Part shown: in pieces, positions 1 through 7,371 of the stretch
How positions within the stretch are numbered: position 1 is the stretch's first letter
How the letters are laid out: each line of letters opens with the position of its first letter
Source of the DNA: CALBZH01 sp964538515
Lineage (GTDB): Bacteria > Desulfobacterota > Syntrophobacteria > Syntrophobacterales > Syntrophobacteraceae
NCBI GenBank assembly: GCA_964538515.1
Contig: CAZIEW010000096.1
Coordinates: forward strand, 1 to 12,858
DNA length: 12,858 nt
Direction of reading: 5' to 3'
The notes under the pieces: generated by a model
Seen by the model: the letters and a program-made list of their open reading frames with translations, nothing else
Databases searched by the model: none
Told to the model about the DNA's origin: nothing
Position numbers and translations under genes: made by a program

Positions 1-28
1 CAACAGCCATCAGGAAAGGAGCCGACCT

Positions 29-1186
29 ATGCAGAACCCGGCGAAGCGCATTGCCATCAATTTCGGCGGAGGCTATGTCCCGGGGCTCAACAGTGTCGTC
101 ACGGGTGTGGTTCTTGCGGCGAGCCATCTGGGATGGGAAGTCGTCGGAATCCGCGATGGCTTTGACGGCTTGCTCTTACCCGACCGTTATCCCGACGGCG
201 GGGTGAAGACGCTCACTCCGGCGACCGTTGAGGACCTCACCGGCGCCACCGGCTGCATCCTGGGCACTGCGGCCCGCTCCGATCCCTTCCACGTCCGCAC
301 CATCAACGCGGAGAACATGGTTGAGGAAGTGGACCGGTCCGATGAGCTTCTGGGGATCATCCAGAAGGAGAAGATCGAGGCGGTCATCTCCGTCGTCGGG
401 GCTCGGGCGCTCAGCATCCTCTGGAAGCTCAGCCGGAAAGGACTCAAGACGGTCTGCATCCCGAAATCGGTCGAAAACGATGTGGCGGCCACGATGCTCT
501 CCTTCGGGTTCAACAGTGGACTGAGCTTCGTGGCCGACATGCTTGAACGCTGTCGCCAGGCTGCCCAGTCTGCCCGGAGGATCGGTGTCGTCGAAGTCCT
601 GGGTGAGCATGCGGGATGGCTGGCGCTCCAAGCCGGAATGGCCGTCTGTGCCGATGCCGTGCTCATTCCGGAGATTCCGTATGATCTTCCCAAGGTGGCC
701 GTGAAACTGCGGGAGAAGGCAACGGCGGGGCGATCATTCGGACTGGTCGTGGTAGCCGAGGGCGCAAAGCCGCTGATCAGCCCGGATGTGCCTGCAAAAC
801 TTTCGGATTCACAGATGAAAGCCGCACTCTCCCCCGGAGCCACGGGCAATGAGGGTTTGCATGTCATTGAACGATCCGGTCGAGTTGCCGCGGAGGTGGC
901 CCTGGAGATCCAGCGATTGACCGACCGGGAGACCGTCCCGCTCGTTCTGGGCCAGTTGGCCAAAGGAGGAGCCCCGACCGTCGTCGATCGCCAACTGGGG
1001 TTGGGATACGGCGCCGGCGCGGTGCGCGCCCTGGAGGGCGGCCAGAGCGGCGTCATGGTGGTCTTTCAACCGCCGGACCTGAAGTTCGTGCCCATGAACG
1101 AGGCCATTAACAAATTCAGGACCGTGCCCGCGAACAGCGAGCTCATTCAGATCGCCCGGGCGCTGGGCATCTCGCTTGGCGACTGA
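29..1186 (+). CDS. Divergent phosphofructokinase-superfamily protein (385 aa), catalytic motifs altered
   Basis: Seen: the fold signature of the PfkA superfamily runs along the whole protein. It includes an N-terminal GGYVPGLN loop (residues 14-21), an LGTAARSDPF segment like the LGT.R.P loop, PKSVENDV (145-152), FGFNSG, a VVEVLGEHAGW block (about 187-196) and ILIPE-like VLIPEIPYD. Length is in the range of bacterial ATP- or PPi-dependent enzymes. Known: in active enzymes the corresponding motifs are GGDxPG, GGDGS or GGDDS, TIDND and MGRHAG. Here the Asp of the first is Tyr16, the GGDGS site reads VGARA with Ala125 at the metal-binding Asp, the catalytic Asp of TIDND is Glu149, and Arg of MGRHAG is Glu193. 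Fructose-6-phosphate kinase activity is therefore doubtful: it may use another substrate or be a regulatory pseudoenzyme. The start has AAGGAG seven bases upstream (16-21). It is the first gene of a run and lies 12 nt before the activase. Confidence 0.85.
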   Translation: MQNPAKRIAINFGGGYVPGLNSVVTGVVLAASHLGWEVVGIRDGFDGLLLPDRYPDGGVKTLTPATVEDLTGATGCILGTAARSDPFHVRTINAENMVEEVDRSDELLGIIQKEKIEAVISVVGARALSILWKLSRKGLKTVCIPKSVENDVAATMLSFGFNSGLSFVADMLERCRQAAQSARRIGVVEVLGEHAGWLALQAGMAVCADAVLIPEIPYDLPKVAVKLREKATAGRSFGLVVVAEGAKPLISPDVPAKLSDSQMKAALSPGATGNEGLHVIERSGRVAAEVALEIQRLTDRETVPLVLGQLAKGGAPTVVDRQLGLGYGAGAVRALEGGQSGVMVVFQPPDLKFVPMNEAINKFRTVPANSELIQIARALGISLGD

Positions 1187-1198
1187 GGAGGACAGGCC

Positions 1199-2167
1199 AT
1201 GAGCAATCAGCACGTGAGCACAGGAGCCCCGACAGGACTGGTCCTGAACATCCAGCATTTTTGCACCCACGACGGCCCCGGCATCCGGACGACCGTTTTC
1301 CTCAAGGGCTGCTCGCTTCGGTGCAAGTGGTGCTCCAATCCCGAGAGCATCCACCTGAAGCCGGAGCTCGCCTACAACCCCCGCAAGTGCATCGGCGAAA
1401 AGGAGTGCGGCTTCTGCCTGAAGAATGTCTGTCCGGAGTCGGCCATCTATGTTGTCGGTGCAGGCGATCGGGCTGACGACAAGGTGCGGATCAACTGGGA
1501 TCTGTGCACGAACTGCGGCCGGTGCATTCCCGTCTGCCCGACCAATGCGCTCACCCTGTTCGGACAGGAGATGCCGGTAGACCAGGTGCTCGACGAGGTG
1601 GAGCAGGACGGCAGCTTCTACAGGGAATCCGGGGGCGGGATGACGGTGAGCGGAGGCGAGTGCCAGCTGCAGGCCGATTTCCTGGCGGCCCTCCTGGCCG
1701 AAGCACACCGGCGCGGGATCCATACAGCGATCGAAACGGCGAGCAATGTGCCCTGGGACTTCATGGCAAAGGTCCTGCCTCATGTCGATACCGTGCTCCA
1801 CGACATCAAGCTGACCGATCCGGAGCGGCACAAGAAGTGGTGCGGGGCGGACAACACGCGCATCCGCGCCAACCTCAAACGGGCCTATGAGACATTTCCC
1901 GACATTAAGTTCATCGCCCGGACTCCGGTCATCCCGGGGGTCAATGACGACGAAGAGCACATCCGGGCCACCCTGGCGTTCATCAAGCCCTACAAGAACG
2001 TGATCGACTACGAACTGCTGCCCTATCACCGTTTCGGGGAGGGAAAGTATGAGTTCTTGGGGGCGGTTTACGAGATGCAGGATTTCACCTCGCCGAGTCC
2101 GGAAACCCTCGAGCGGCTGCAGGCGATCATCGACGAGGCCTTTGGCCGACCGACCCAAGCGAGGTAG
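1199..2167 (+). CDS. Glycyl-radical-enzyme activating enzyme (radical SAM, PflA-like, with two-cluster ferredoxin insert)
   Basis: This family uses S-adenosylmethionine and a [4Fe-4S] cluster to abstract a hydrogen from a glycine of a partner glycyl radical enzyme, releasing 5'-deoxyadenosine and methionine. Seen: HDGPGIRTTVFLKGC leading into the radical-SAM triad C38, C42, C45 (CSLRCKWC). It is followed by a ferredoxin-like insert with C64, C70, C73, C78 and then C103, C106, C109, C113, each run followed by Pro. SGGE (the SAM-binding motif) comes after that, then DIKL and RTPVIPGVND, typical of the barrel. The insert distinguishes it from short pyruvate formate-lyase activases and matches activases of enzymes such as choline lyase, hydroxyphenylacetate decarboxylase, isethionate lyase or benzylsuccinate synthase. 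AGGAGG (1186-1191) lies seven bases before the ATG. No glycyl radical enzyme is in the window, so the substrate cannot be assigned. Confidence 0.95.
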   Translation: MSNQHVSTGAPTGLVLNIQHFCTHDGPGIRTTVFLKGCSLRCKWCSNPESIHLKPELAYNPRKCIGEKECGFCLKNVCPESAIYVVGAGDRADDKVRINWDLCTNCGRCIPVCPTNALTLFGQEMPVDQVLDEVEQDGSFYRESGGGMTVSGGECQLQADFLAALLAEAHRRGIHTAIETASNVPWDFMAKVLPHVDTVLHDIKLTDPERHKKWCGADNTRIRANLKRAYETFPDIKFIARTPVIPGVNDDEEHIRATLAFIKPYKNVIDYELLPYHRFGEGKYEFLGAVYEMQDFTSPSPETLERLQAIIDEAFGRPTQAR

Positions 2168-2172
2168 CTGAA

Positions 2173-3771
2173 ATGGATATCCTCAAAACCTTTCTCGAAC
2201 AGCAGCCGCTGCTCTCGATGTTCCTGGTCATTGGACTTGGGTATGCGCTGGGCGGCGTGAACATTCGGGGGTTTGCCCTGGGTGCGGGCGCGGTTCTCTT
2301 CGTCGGGCTCGCGGCGGGAATGATCTCGCCCAAGGCCGCTCCGCCCGCGCTGATCGGCTCGCTCGGGCTGGTCCTGTTCGTTTACGGGATCGGGATCCAG
2401 TACGGGAAGCAGTTCTTCAGCGGCGTGGCCAGCGCTTTCGGCCTGAAGGCGATCGGGCTGGTGCTGCTGTCGCACCTGATCGGGATCGGGGTCTGCTATA
2501 TAGCCTATGCCGCGTTCTCGGTTTCGCCGGCGGCCGTAGCAGGATTGTTCTGCGGTGCGTTGACCAGCACGCCGGCGCTGCAGGCGGCCATCAGCGCGGC
2601 GGGCAACAACGACCCGGCCCTCGGTTACAGCGTGGCGTACCCCTTCGGCTTCATCGCTCCGATCCTCTGCATGTACTTCGCCAACGTCTGGCTCAAGCAG
2701 AAAGTCCTGACACCCGCAGGGCCCGCTCTCGAACTTCGCGAAGTGGCGGTGCGCAATCCGCGCATCATCGGCCGGCCGCTGGCCGAAGTGGCCGCCGAAC
2801 TGCCGTCCGGCGTTCGGATCGTCATTGTCCGGCAGGGGAATCAGAACCGGGTACCTGCGCCCGACATCGTCCTCGCGCAGAACGACGTCGTGGCCCTCGC
2901 TGGCGAATCTGAAGAGGCGCTCGAGAGTGCACGGTCGCTCATTGGGAAATTTGCTGCCGGCGGGATCACGGGGGACCGCGGGGACCTGGACTATTTCCGT
3001 CTCTTCGTTTCCAGGCCTGCTGTCGTTGGCGTATCGCTGGCCGACCTCCAAATACCGGAGGTCGCTGAGTTTTCCGTCATGCACGTGCGGCGGGGCGACG
3101 CCGATCTTCTTCCGAGGTCTGAGCTCGTGCTCGAGTTCGGTGATCGCATTGGTGTGATGGTCCGCCGCGCGCACCACGATGCGGTGCGCCGATACTTTGG
3201 CGATTCGATCAAGGGGACTACCGAATTCAGCTATATGGCCTTGGGGGTCGGCATGGCGCTCGGCGTGCTCCTGGGCATCCTCCCGATTCCGATCCCGGGG
3301 CTGGGCACCCTCAGTCTCGGTGTCGCGGGCGGCCCGCTTGTCGTGGGGCTGATCCTCGGCCGGTTGGGCCGAACCGGGGATTGGGTCTGGACCATGCCCC
3401 TCTCGGCCAACATCATCCTGCGCAATTTCGGCCTCACGGTGTTTCTCGCGCAGGTCGGCATGACCTCGGGGCCGAAGTTCGTCGAGACGGTGCAGCAAAC
3501 AGGGTTGCTCTTCCTGGGCCTGGGCGCCGCCATCGTGCTCATTGCGGTGATCGTCAATCTCCTCGTCGGGCATTTCCTGTTTAGACTGCGGTTCGACGAG
3601 CTGCTCGGCGCCACCTGCGGCGTGGCCGCCAACCCTGCCCAGATGGTGTTCGCTTCGAAGCTCACGGCGAGCGACCGCACCGATGTCGTCTACTCGATGA
3701 CCTTCCCGACCGGCACCATCATGAAGATCCTGCTTCTTCAGGTGATGCTGGCGATGATGAGGCCGTCATGA
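2173..3771 (+). CDS. AspT/YidE-type membrane exchanger with two TrkA-C domains
   Basis: Inner-membrane transporter of the aspartate:alanine exchanger family, whose characterised members exchange or export small carboxylates (aspartate/alanine, succinate). Seen: the family's symmetric layout. A block of about five hydrophobic segments (residues 15-180) contains the repeat-defining GALTSTPAL and FGFIAPI motifs. Two soluble TrkA-C-like domains follow (about 185-257 and 270-347, each with an ND or FGD strand-turn before a val-rich strand). A second membrane block (about 350-530) carries the equivalent GATCGVAANPAQM and FPTGTIMKI. Length 532 is typical. GAGG at 2161-2164, overlapping the end of the activase gene, is eight bases before the ATG. 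The gap to the activase is five bases and the 3' end overlaps the carbonic anhydrase start by four, so these are probably co-translated. Carboxylate exchange for the glycyl-radical pathway is inferred. Confidence 0.9.
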   Translation: MDILKTFLEQQPLLSMFLVIGLGYALGGVNIRGFALGAGAVLFVGLAAGMISPKAAPPALIGSLGLVLFVYGIGIQYGKQFFSGVASAFGLKAIGLVLLSHLIGIGVCYIAYAAFSVSPAAVAGLFCGALTSTPALQAAISAAGNNDPALGYSVAYPFGFIAPILCMYFANVWLKQKVLTPAGPALELREVAVRNPRIIGRPLAEVAAELPSGVRIVIVRQGNQNRVPAPDIVLAQNDVVALAGESEEALESARSLIGKFAAGGITGDRGDLDYFRLFVSRPAVVGVSLADLQIPEVAEFSVMHVRRGDADLLPRSELVLEFGDRIGVMVRRAHHDAVRRYFGDSIKGTTEFSYMALGVGMALGVLLGILPIPIPGLGTLSLGVAGGPLVVGLILGRLGRTGDWVWTMPLSANIILRNFGLTVFLAQVGMTSGPKFVETVQQTGLLFLGLGAAIVLIAVIVNLLVGHFLFRLRFDELLGATCGVAANPAQMVFASKLTASDRTDVVYSMTFPTGTIMKILLLQVMLAMMRPS

Positions 3772-4373
3772 GCCACACGCCCGATATTTCCGCCGACGAA
3801 GCCCTCCAGCGCCTGATCGACGGCAACGAGCGGTTTCTGAAGGGAGAGGCGCACCCGCCCATCCTGCCGCGCGAGATCTTGGCCGGATTGGTCCAGGGTC
3901 AACATCCCTTTGCGACGATATTGGGGTGCAGCGATTCGCGAGTGCCGCCGGAGTGGATTTTCAGTGCCGGCCTCGGTGAATTGTTCGTGGTGCGGGTCGC
4001 AGGAAACGTCCTTTCGCCGGAGGTGGCGGGCAGCCTGCAATATGCTGTCAGCCATCTGCAGACCCCTTTGATGGTGGTGCTCGGCCATGAAGGGTGCGGC
4101 GCCATTCAGGCCGCCCTGCAGGTGAAGTATGAGGGTGTTCAACACCTTTCGCGGATCCAGTTGCTGGTGGACAGCATCCTGCCGGCCCTGGCCGGGCTTG
4201 ATCCCGACCTTCCGCCGCGCGCTCGGCTGGCGCTGGCTGTCGAGAATAACGTCCGCTTGACGGTTCAATCGATCATCGAGTCACCCGAAGGCCAGGTACG
4301 CGTGGCCGAAGGACGCATCAAGTGTGTCGGCGCCATCTACGAGATTGAAACGGGCCGGGTGCGCTTTATATGA
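3768..4373 (+). CDS. Beta-class carbonic anhydrase
   Basis: Catalyses reversible hydration of CO2 to bicarbonate in the cytoplasm. Seen: the beta-class zinc site is complete. Cys54, Asp56 and Arg58 lie in GCSDSRV, and His107 and Cys110 lie in LGHEGCGA. The conserved VVRVAGN and the SLQYAV helix lie between them. At 201 residues it is near the usual 190-220. The C-terminal segment GRIKCVGAIYEIETGRV is the common final beta hairpin. No signal peptide is visible. The ATG overlaps the TGA of the exchanger (ATGA), implying translational coupling. Known context: beta-carbonic anhydrases are often adjacent or fused to SulP transporters, and a SulP gene lies one gene downstream here. It may supply or remove bicarbonate or CO2 for a carboxylating or decarboxylating reaction of this operon. 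Confidence 0.95.
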   Translation: MSHTPDISADEALQRLIDGNERFLKGEAHPPILPREILAGLVQGQHPFATILGCSDSRVPPEWIFSAGLGELFVVRVAGNVLSPEVAGSLQYAVSHLQTPLMVVLGHEGCGAIQAALQVKYEGVQHLSRIQLLVDSILPALAGLDPDLPPRARLALAVENNVRLTVQSIIESPEGQVRVAEGRIKCVGAIYEIETGRVRFI

Positions 4374-4405
4374 ATTTGCGTCGTTTGTTTTCGTCAGGCA
4401 AATTC
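4372..4405. repeat. 8-bp inverted repeat after the carbonic anhydrase gene
   Basis: GAATTTGC (4372-4379) is mirrored exactly by GCAAATTC (4398-4405), 18 bases apart. The first arm overlaps the stop codon of the carbonic anhydrase gene. There is no T-run after the second arm, so it is a poor intrinsic terminator. It could be an operator or a processing hairpin in front of the AT-rich transporter gene. It lies where base composition changes. An arm of this length could also arise by chance. Confidence 0.35.
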
Positions 4406-4441
4406 TGGTCTCTGTAATTATTCAAATAAGGGAATAACAAT

Positions 4442-5314
4442 ATGAATGAGTTTTTGTCGCATGCATTAACTCCGGTCATACTGATTTATGTGCTCAGTGG
4501 AATGCTGGCATTGGGATTGAGTCAGACGGTGAAACAAATTATTGAACCTCTCAAAAATGTACGTATAACGATTGCAGCTATAGTGGCGAGCTATATCATT
4601 CTTCCTCTTCTTGCTACATCTATTGCTAGGCTCTTTGGTCTTGATCCGTCACTACGATACGGTTTAGTGCTATTGTCCATGGCAGCAGGAGCAGAGGTAG
4701 GACCGATATTTACCGCCAAATCCAATGCCAATGTATCACTTTCAGGCGGCATTCTTGCCATGTCGATTGGCATCACGATCATTTATATCCCATTAATGCT
4801 TGGAGTACTTCTCCCTGATGTTCACTTTGAAGTAGGGAAACTGCTATTGAAGCTAATCATTACAATAGTGGCGCCACTGCTTCTCGGGCTCTTTATCAGA
4901 TCGCGCTTTGAGAAGGTGGCCCATACTGCTGAAAAGTACCTGCATATGATTTCACGTTTTTTCGTAGTTTTACTCCTATTAACACTGATCGGGCTCTATT
5001 ATAAGCAAATCATTGGTCTGCTTGGCACATACGCAATCCTTGCAGGAGTTATCTACATCGTTGCCGCCTTTGGGATCGGTTACCTGCTTGGATGGCCGGA
5101 ACGCAGTGCAATGCTTGCCATGGGATTCATGCATGGAGCACGCAATGCCAGTGTTGCAGTAATGGTTGCAAATAGCGTGTTTAGTGATCTGCCGAATGTC
5201 ATGTTGATGATCGCGACGATGGTTATTCTTATATTGGCTATGCTGATACCACTGTCATCTTTATGTAAAATCAAACCAGGGCCAGTGGCATCGCTCTTTA
5301 TTCAAGGGAGATGA
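4442..5314 (+). CDS. BASS (bile acid:sodium symporter)-family transporter, AT-rich
   Basis: Sodium-coupled organic-anion transporter family of the inner membrane; the substrate is not predictable. Seen: 290 residues with about eight or nine hydrophobic segments. A GAEVGPIFTAKSNANVSLSG segment fits the first discontinuous helix region, and HGARNASVAVMVANSVF resembles the GGIQN-type crossover motif of the family. AAGGGA (4428-4433) sits eight bases before the ATG, preferred over later Met codons. Odd: base composition is clearly lower in GC than all neighbours (mid-forties percent by eye, with many ATT, TTA and AAT codons), and it is preceded by an AT-rich 68-base spacer. This points to recent acquisition. 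Its last bases overlap the SulP start by four (ATGA), so it is now integrated in the transcription unit. Family assignment is fairly sure; subfamily is not. Confidence 0.8.
   Translation: MNEFLSHALTPVILIYVLSGMLALGLSQTVKQIIEPLKNVRITIAAIVASYIILPLLATSIARLFGLDPSLRYGLVLLSMAAGAEVGPIFTAKSNANVSLSGGILAMSIGITIIYIPLMLGVLLPDVHFEVGKLLLKLIITIVAPLLLGLFIRSRFEKVAHTAEKYLHMISRFFVVLLLLTLIGLYYKQIIGLLGTYAILAGVIYIVAAFGIGYLLGWPERSAMLAMGFMHGARNASVAVMVANSVFSDLPNVMLMIATMVILILAMLIPLSSLCKIKPGPVASLFIQGR
5304..5310 (+). promoter_or_regulatory. Ribosome binding site that questions the SulP start
   Basis: AAGGGAG ends directly against the ATG at 5311, leaving no spacer. It is nine bases before an in-frame TTG at 5320, a normal distance. 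The SulP protein may therefore start three codons later at TTG. An in-frame ATG at 5344 has only weak complementarity upstream. Confidence 0.45.
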
Positions 5315-7071
5315 GTGCCTTGCATAAGGTTCATTGGCCCAGCATGTTTCAAGGGTTGCAGGGAATGACGCTGGCAGATTTGCCGAGCGAGATTTCTGCC
5401 GGCATCACCCTGGCGGCCTTGATCATCCCCCTCAATATCGGATATGCGCAGGTGGCCGGGTTGCCCCCGGTGTTTGGACTGTACGCCGGAATCCTTCCCC
5501 TGGCGATTTTTGCCCTCTTCACCAGCTCGCCCCATCTCGTGGGAAGCCCGGATGCCGCGACCTCCGCGATCTTGGGAGCGATCCTCATTGGCTATGCTCC
5601 GATCGGAGACCCGCTGCGTCTGCAATATGCGCTGGCCCTGGCCGTGATGTGCGGTCTGCTGTTCTTTGGGTTCTGGTTTTTTCGGCTCGCCTTTCTCGCC
5701 AACTTCTTGTCCCGGGCGGTGTTGGCCGGCTTCATCACCGGTTTGGGGATCGAGGTGCTGACCAACCAGGTCAGGCGCATCCTCGGCGCTGTTCATGCAG
5801 GAGGATCGGGATTGGAGACGATCGCCGAACAACTGCATGGAGCGATTGCGAGCTCCGTAGACACCACGGGTTTTTTCGCGGAGCTCATCTCCCTGCTTGC
5901 ATCCCTACCCCATGCGAATCTCTACTCCGTTGGGATCGGGCTGGGCGCCTTTGGTATCGTTCGTGTCATGAAGGCGTACGCCCCCAAAGCGCCCGCGGCT
6001 TTGATCGCGTTGATCCTGACGACGGTCGTCGTGGCCGTGCTCGGCCTGGAGCAAAAGGGGGTCAAGGTGCTGGGTGCCATGCCATCGGGGCTGCCCTCTC
6101 TGACCCTTCCAAACGTGCCGCTCTCCGACTATCTGGGGTTGCTGCCCGGTGCCGTGGCGGTGGTTGGCATCACCCTGTGCGAAGGCTTGCTGCTTGTCCG
6201 CAGTTACAGCCGAAAGCACCAGACCAAGGCGGATGGCAACCAGGTGTTGTTTGCCTATGGCATGACCAGTTTGGCCTGCGGGCTCACTGGTTCCTTGGTC
6301 TCGGGGAATAGTGCCTCGCGCACCGCGGCCATGGATGCCGCAGGGTCCCGGACGCAGCTCTCGAGTTTAGTCGCGGCGGTGACGGTCGCTTTGGTCATGG
6401 TGTTCTTTACGGATAAGCTGGCCTATCTGCCCGCTGCGGCCTTGGCGGGAGTTGTCGCCAGTGCGGTGCTGAAGCTGATCGAAGTCGAGGAGCTTCGGGA
6501 ATTGTGGCGGTTGCGCCGTTCTGAATTCTGGATCGCGGCCGTCTGCATGCTCAGCGTTCTGGTGCTCGGGCCCCTTCGGGCGGTCATCGTCGCCTTTTTG
6601 CTCGCCACCATCGATCTGCTCCGACGGGCGTCCAGGCCGCGCACCTGGATGTTGCGGGAAGCGCCCGACGGCAGTCATTTTATCGCCGAGGACACAGAAC
6701 ATGCGCCGGATACGAACGGAGTCATTATCTATCGGTTCGGCGCGTCCCTCTATTTCGCCAACGCCGCCCTTTTTGAGGAGGAGGTGGAGAAACTGGTCGA
6801 CCGGGCCGCCACACCCGTCCAATGGCTCGTGCTGGATGCACAGGCGATGAATGACATTGACACCACGGGTGCGGAAGCACTTCATCAGGTTCTCCAGCGG
6901 TTGAAAGACCGAGGCGTGAGCGTTGCCGTAAGCCGCGCCAACCCGTCCACCACGGCGCTGCTGGCGCATTATCACTGCGTGGAACGGATCGGGGAAAACC
7001 GGCTCTACCCGACGAACCGCCATGCGATGGCTGCATTTCGCCAGGAAACAGGACAATCGACCCCCGAGTGA
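5311..7071 (+). CDS. SulP-family anion transporter with C-terminal STAS domain
   Basis: Inner-membrane anion transporter; characterised members move sulfate, bicarbonate (BicA type), or dicarboxylates. Seen: the N-terminal LPSEISAGITLAALIIPLNIGYAQVAGLPPVFGLYAG region (the SulP signature, about residues 25-60). It continues as SSPHLVGSPDAATSAILG, many hydrophobic segments to about residue 440, and GLTGSLVSGNSASRTA in the later core. A STAS domain spans about residues 466-575, with the strand at V471 and LDAQAMNDIDTTGAEAL from 508. Length 586 is usual. The start at 5311 overlaps the BASS stop; a TTG three codons later fits the ribosome site better. Base composition matches the carbonic anhydrase and exchanger, not the BASS gene between them. 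Pairing with the carbonic anhydrase favours bicarbonate as substrate, but sulfate, formate or a pathway anion is possible. Confidence 0.9.
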   Translation: MSALHKVHWPSMFQGLQGMTLADLPSEISAGITLAALIIPLNIGYAQVAGLPPVFGLYAGILPLAIFALFTSSPHLVGSPDAATSAILGAILIGYAPIGDPLRLQYALALAVMCGLLFFGFWFFRLAFLANFLSRAVLAGFITGLGIEVLTNQVRRILGAVHAGGSGLETIAEQLHGAIASSVDTTGFFAELISLLASLPHANLYSVGIGLGAFGIVRVMKAYAPKAPAALIALILTTVVVAVLGLEQKGVKVLGAMPSGLPSLTLPNVPLSDYLGLLPGAVAVVGITLCEGLLLVRSYSRKHQTKADGNQVLFAYGMTSLACGLTGSLVSGNSASRTAAMDAAGSRTQLSSLVAAVTVALVMVFFTDKLAYLPAAALAGVVASAVLKLIEVEELRELWRLRRSEFWIAAVCMLSVLVLGPLRAVIVAFLLATIDLLRRASRPRTWMLREAPDGSHFIAEDTEHAPDTNGVIIYRFGASLYFANAALFEEEVEKLVDRAATPVQWLVLDAQAMNDIDTTGAEALHQVLQRLKDRGVSVAVSRANPSTTALLAHYHCVERIGENRLYPTNRHAMAAFRQETGQSTPE

Positions 7072-7083
7072 GCTTTGGCGAAG

Positions 7084-7125
7084 CCTCGAGCTCCCAGCTT
7101 CGAGGACGGGGGCATCCTCACCCCG
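7084..7125 (+). terminator. Two tandem hairpins after the SulP gene, no T-run
   Basis: CCTCGAGCT (7084-7092) pairs with AGCTTCGAGG (7096-7105) with one bulged T. CGGGG (7107-7111) then pairs with CCCCG (7121-7125). They begin 12 bases after the SulP stop and would suit transcript-end stabilisation, or termination without a T-tract. No U-run follows, so intrinsic termination is unproven. Confidence 0.35.
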
Positions 7126-7140
7126 AAACCAGAGCCATTT

Positions 7141-7311
7141 TCATGGGGAGCGGCCCACGATTTGCGCCTGGATTTCGGCAAGCTCTTCAATCAGTCGCTC
7201 CCGCCTCCTCGAGTCAATCCTTCTTAGGATAAACGATAAGGAATCAACGAAGTACTCCGTCCGCTGCCTCTGATCTGTTATAATTCCCAGCGCACAGCAA
7301 CTGACGACCAT
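7141..7311 (-). CDS. Possible small protein, 56 aa, antisense-oriented in the SulP-kinase gap
   Basis: An open frame on the minus strand begins with ATG at 7311 and ends with TGA at 7141. Its C-terminal half is charged and amphipathic (RRIDSRRRERLIEELAEIQA), which looks like a real coiled-coil helix rather than random translation, and codon choice there is plausible. Against it: no clear Shine-Dalgarno before the ATG, the first 15 residues look noncoding, and the frame stays open further upstream into the start of the kinase gene. It may be a small regulator, the 3' remnant of a lost gene, or chance. I do not recognise a family. Confidence 0.27.
   Translation of the reverse strand: MVVSCCALGIITDQRQRTEYFVDSLSFILRRIDSRRRERLIEELAEIQAQIVGRSP
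7276..7284 (+). promoter_or_regulatory. Extended -10 promoter motif for the histidine kinase module
   Basis: TGTTATAAT matches the extended -10 consensus TGnTATAAT exactly. A transcript would start near 7291 and give a leader of about 80 bases before the kinase ATG. No good -35 hexamer lies 16-18 bases upstream, which extended -10 promoters can tolerate. The motif sits inside the possible minus-strand small ORF. Confidence 0.5.
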
Positions 7312-7371
7312 CGATGCTGTGAGCGAGCTGAGACATTCCGCATTCGAGTCGCTGTCGGAGACAACTGGCTG

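Noticed and set aside
809..2158. A 449-codon minus-strand frame across the PFK-like and activase genes
   Set aside because: It overlaps two well-supported genes fully, and its translation has no recognisable domain.
2068..3573. A 501-codon minus-strand frame across the exchanger gene
   Set aside because: Low-complexity charged translation with no motifs. The plus frame encodes a clear AspT-type exchanger with family motifs and a ribosome site.
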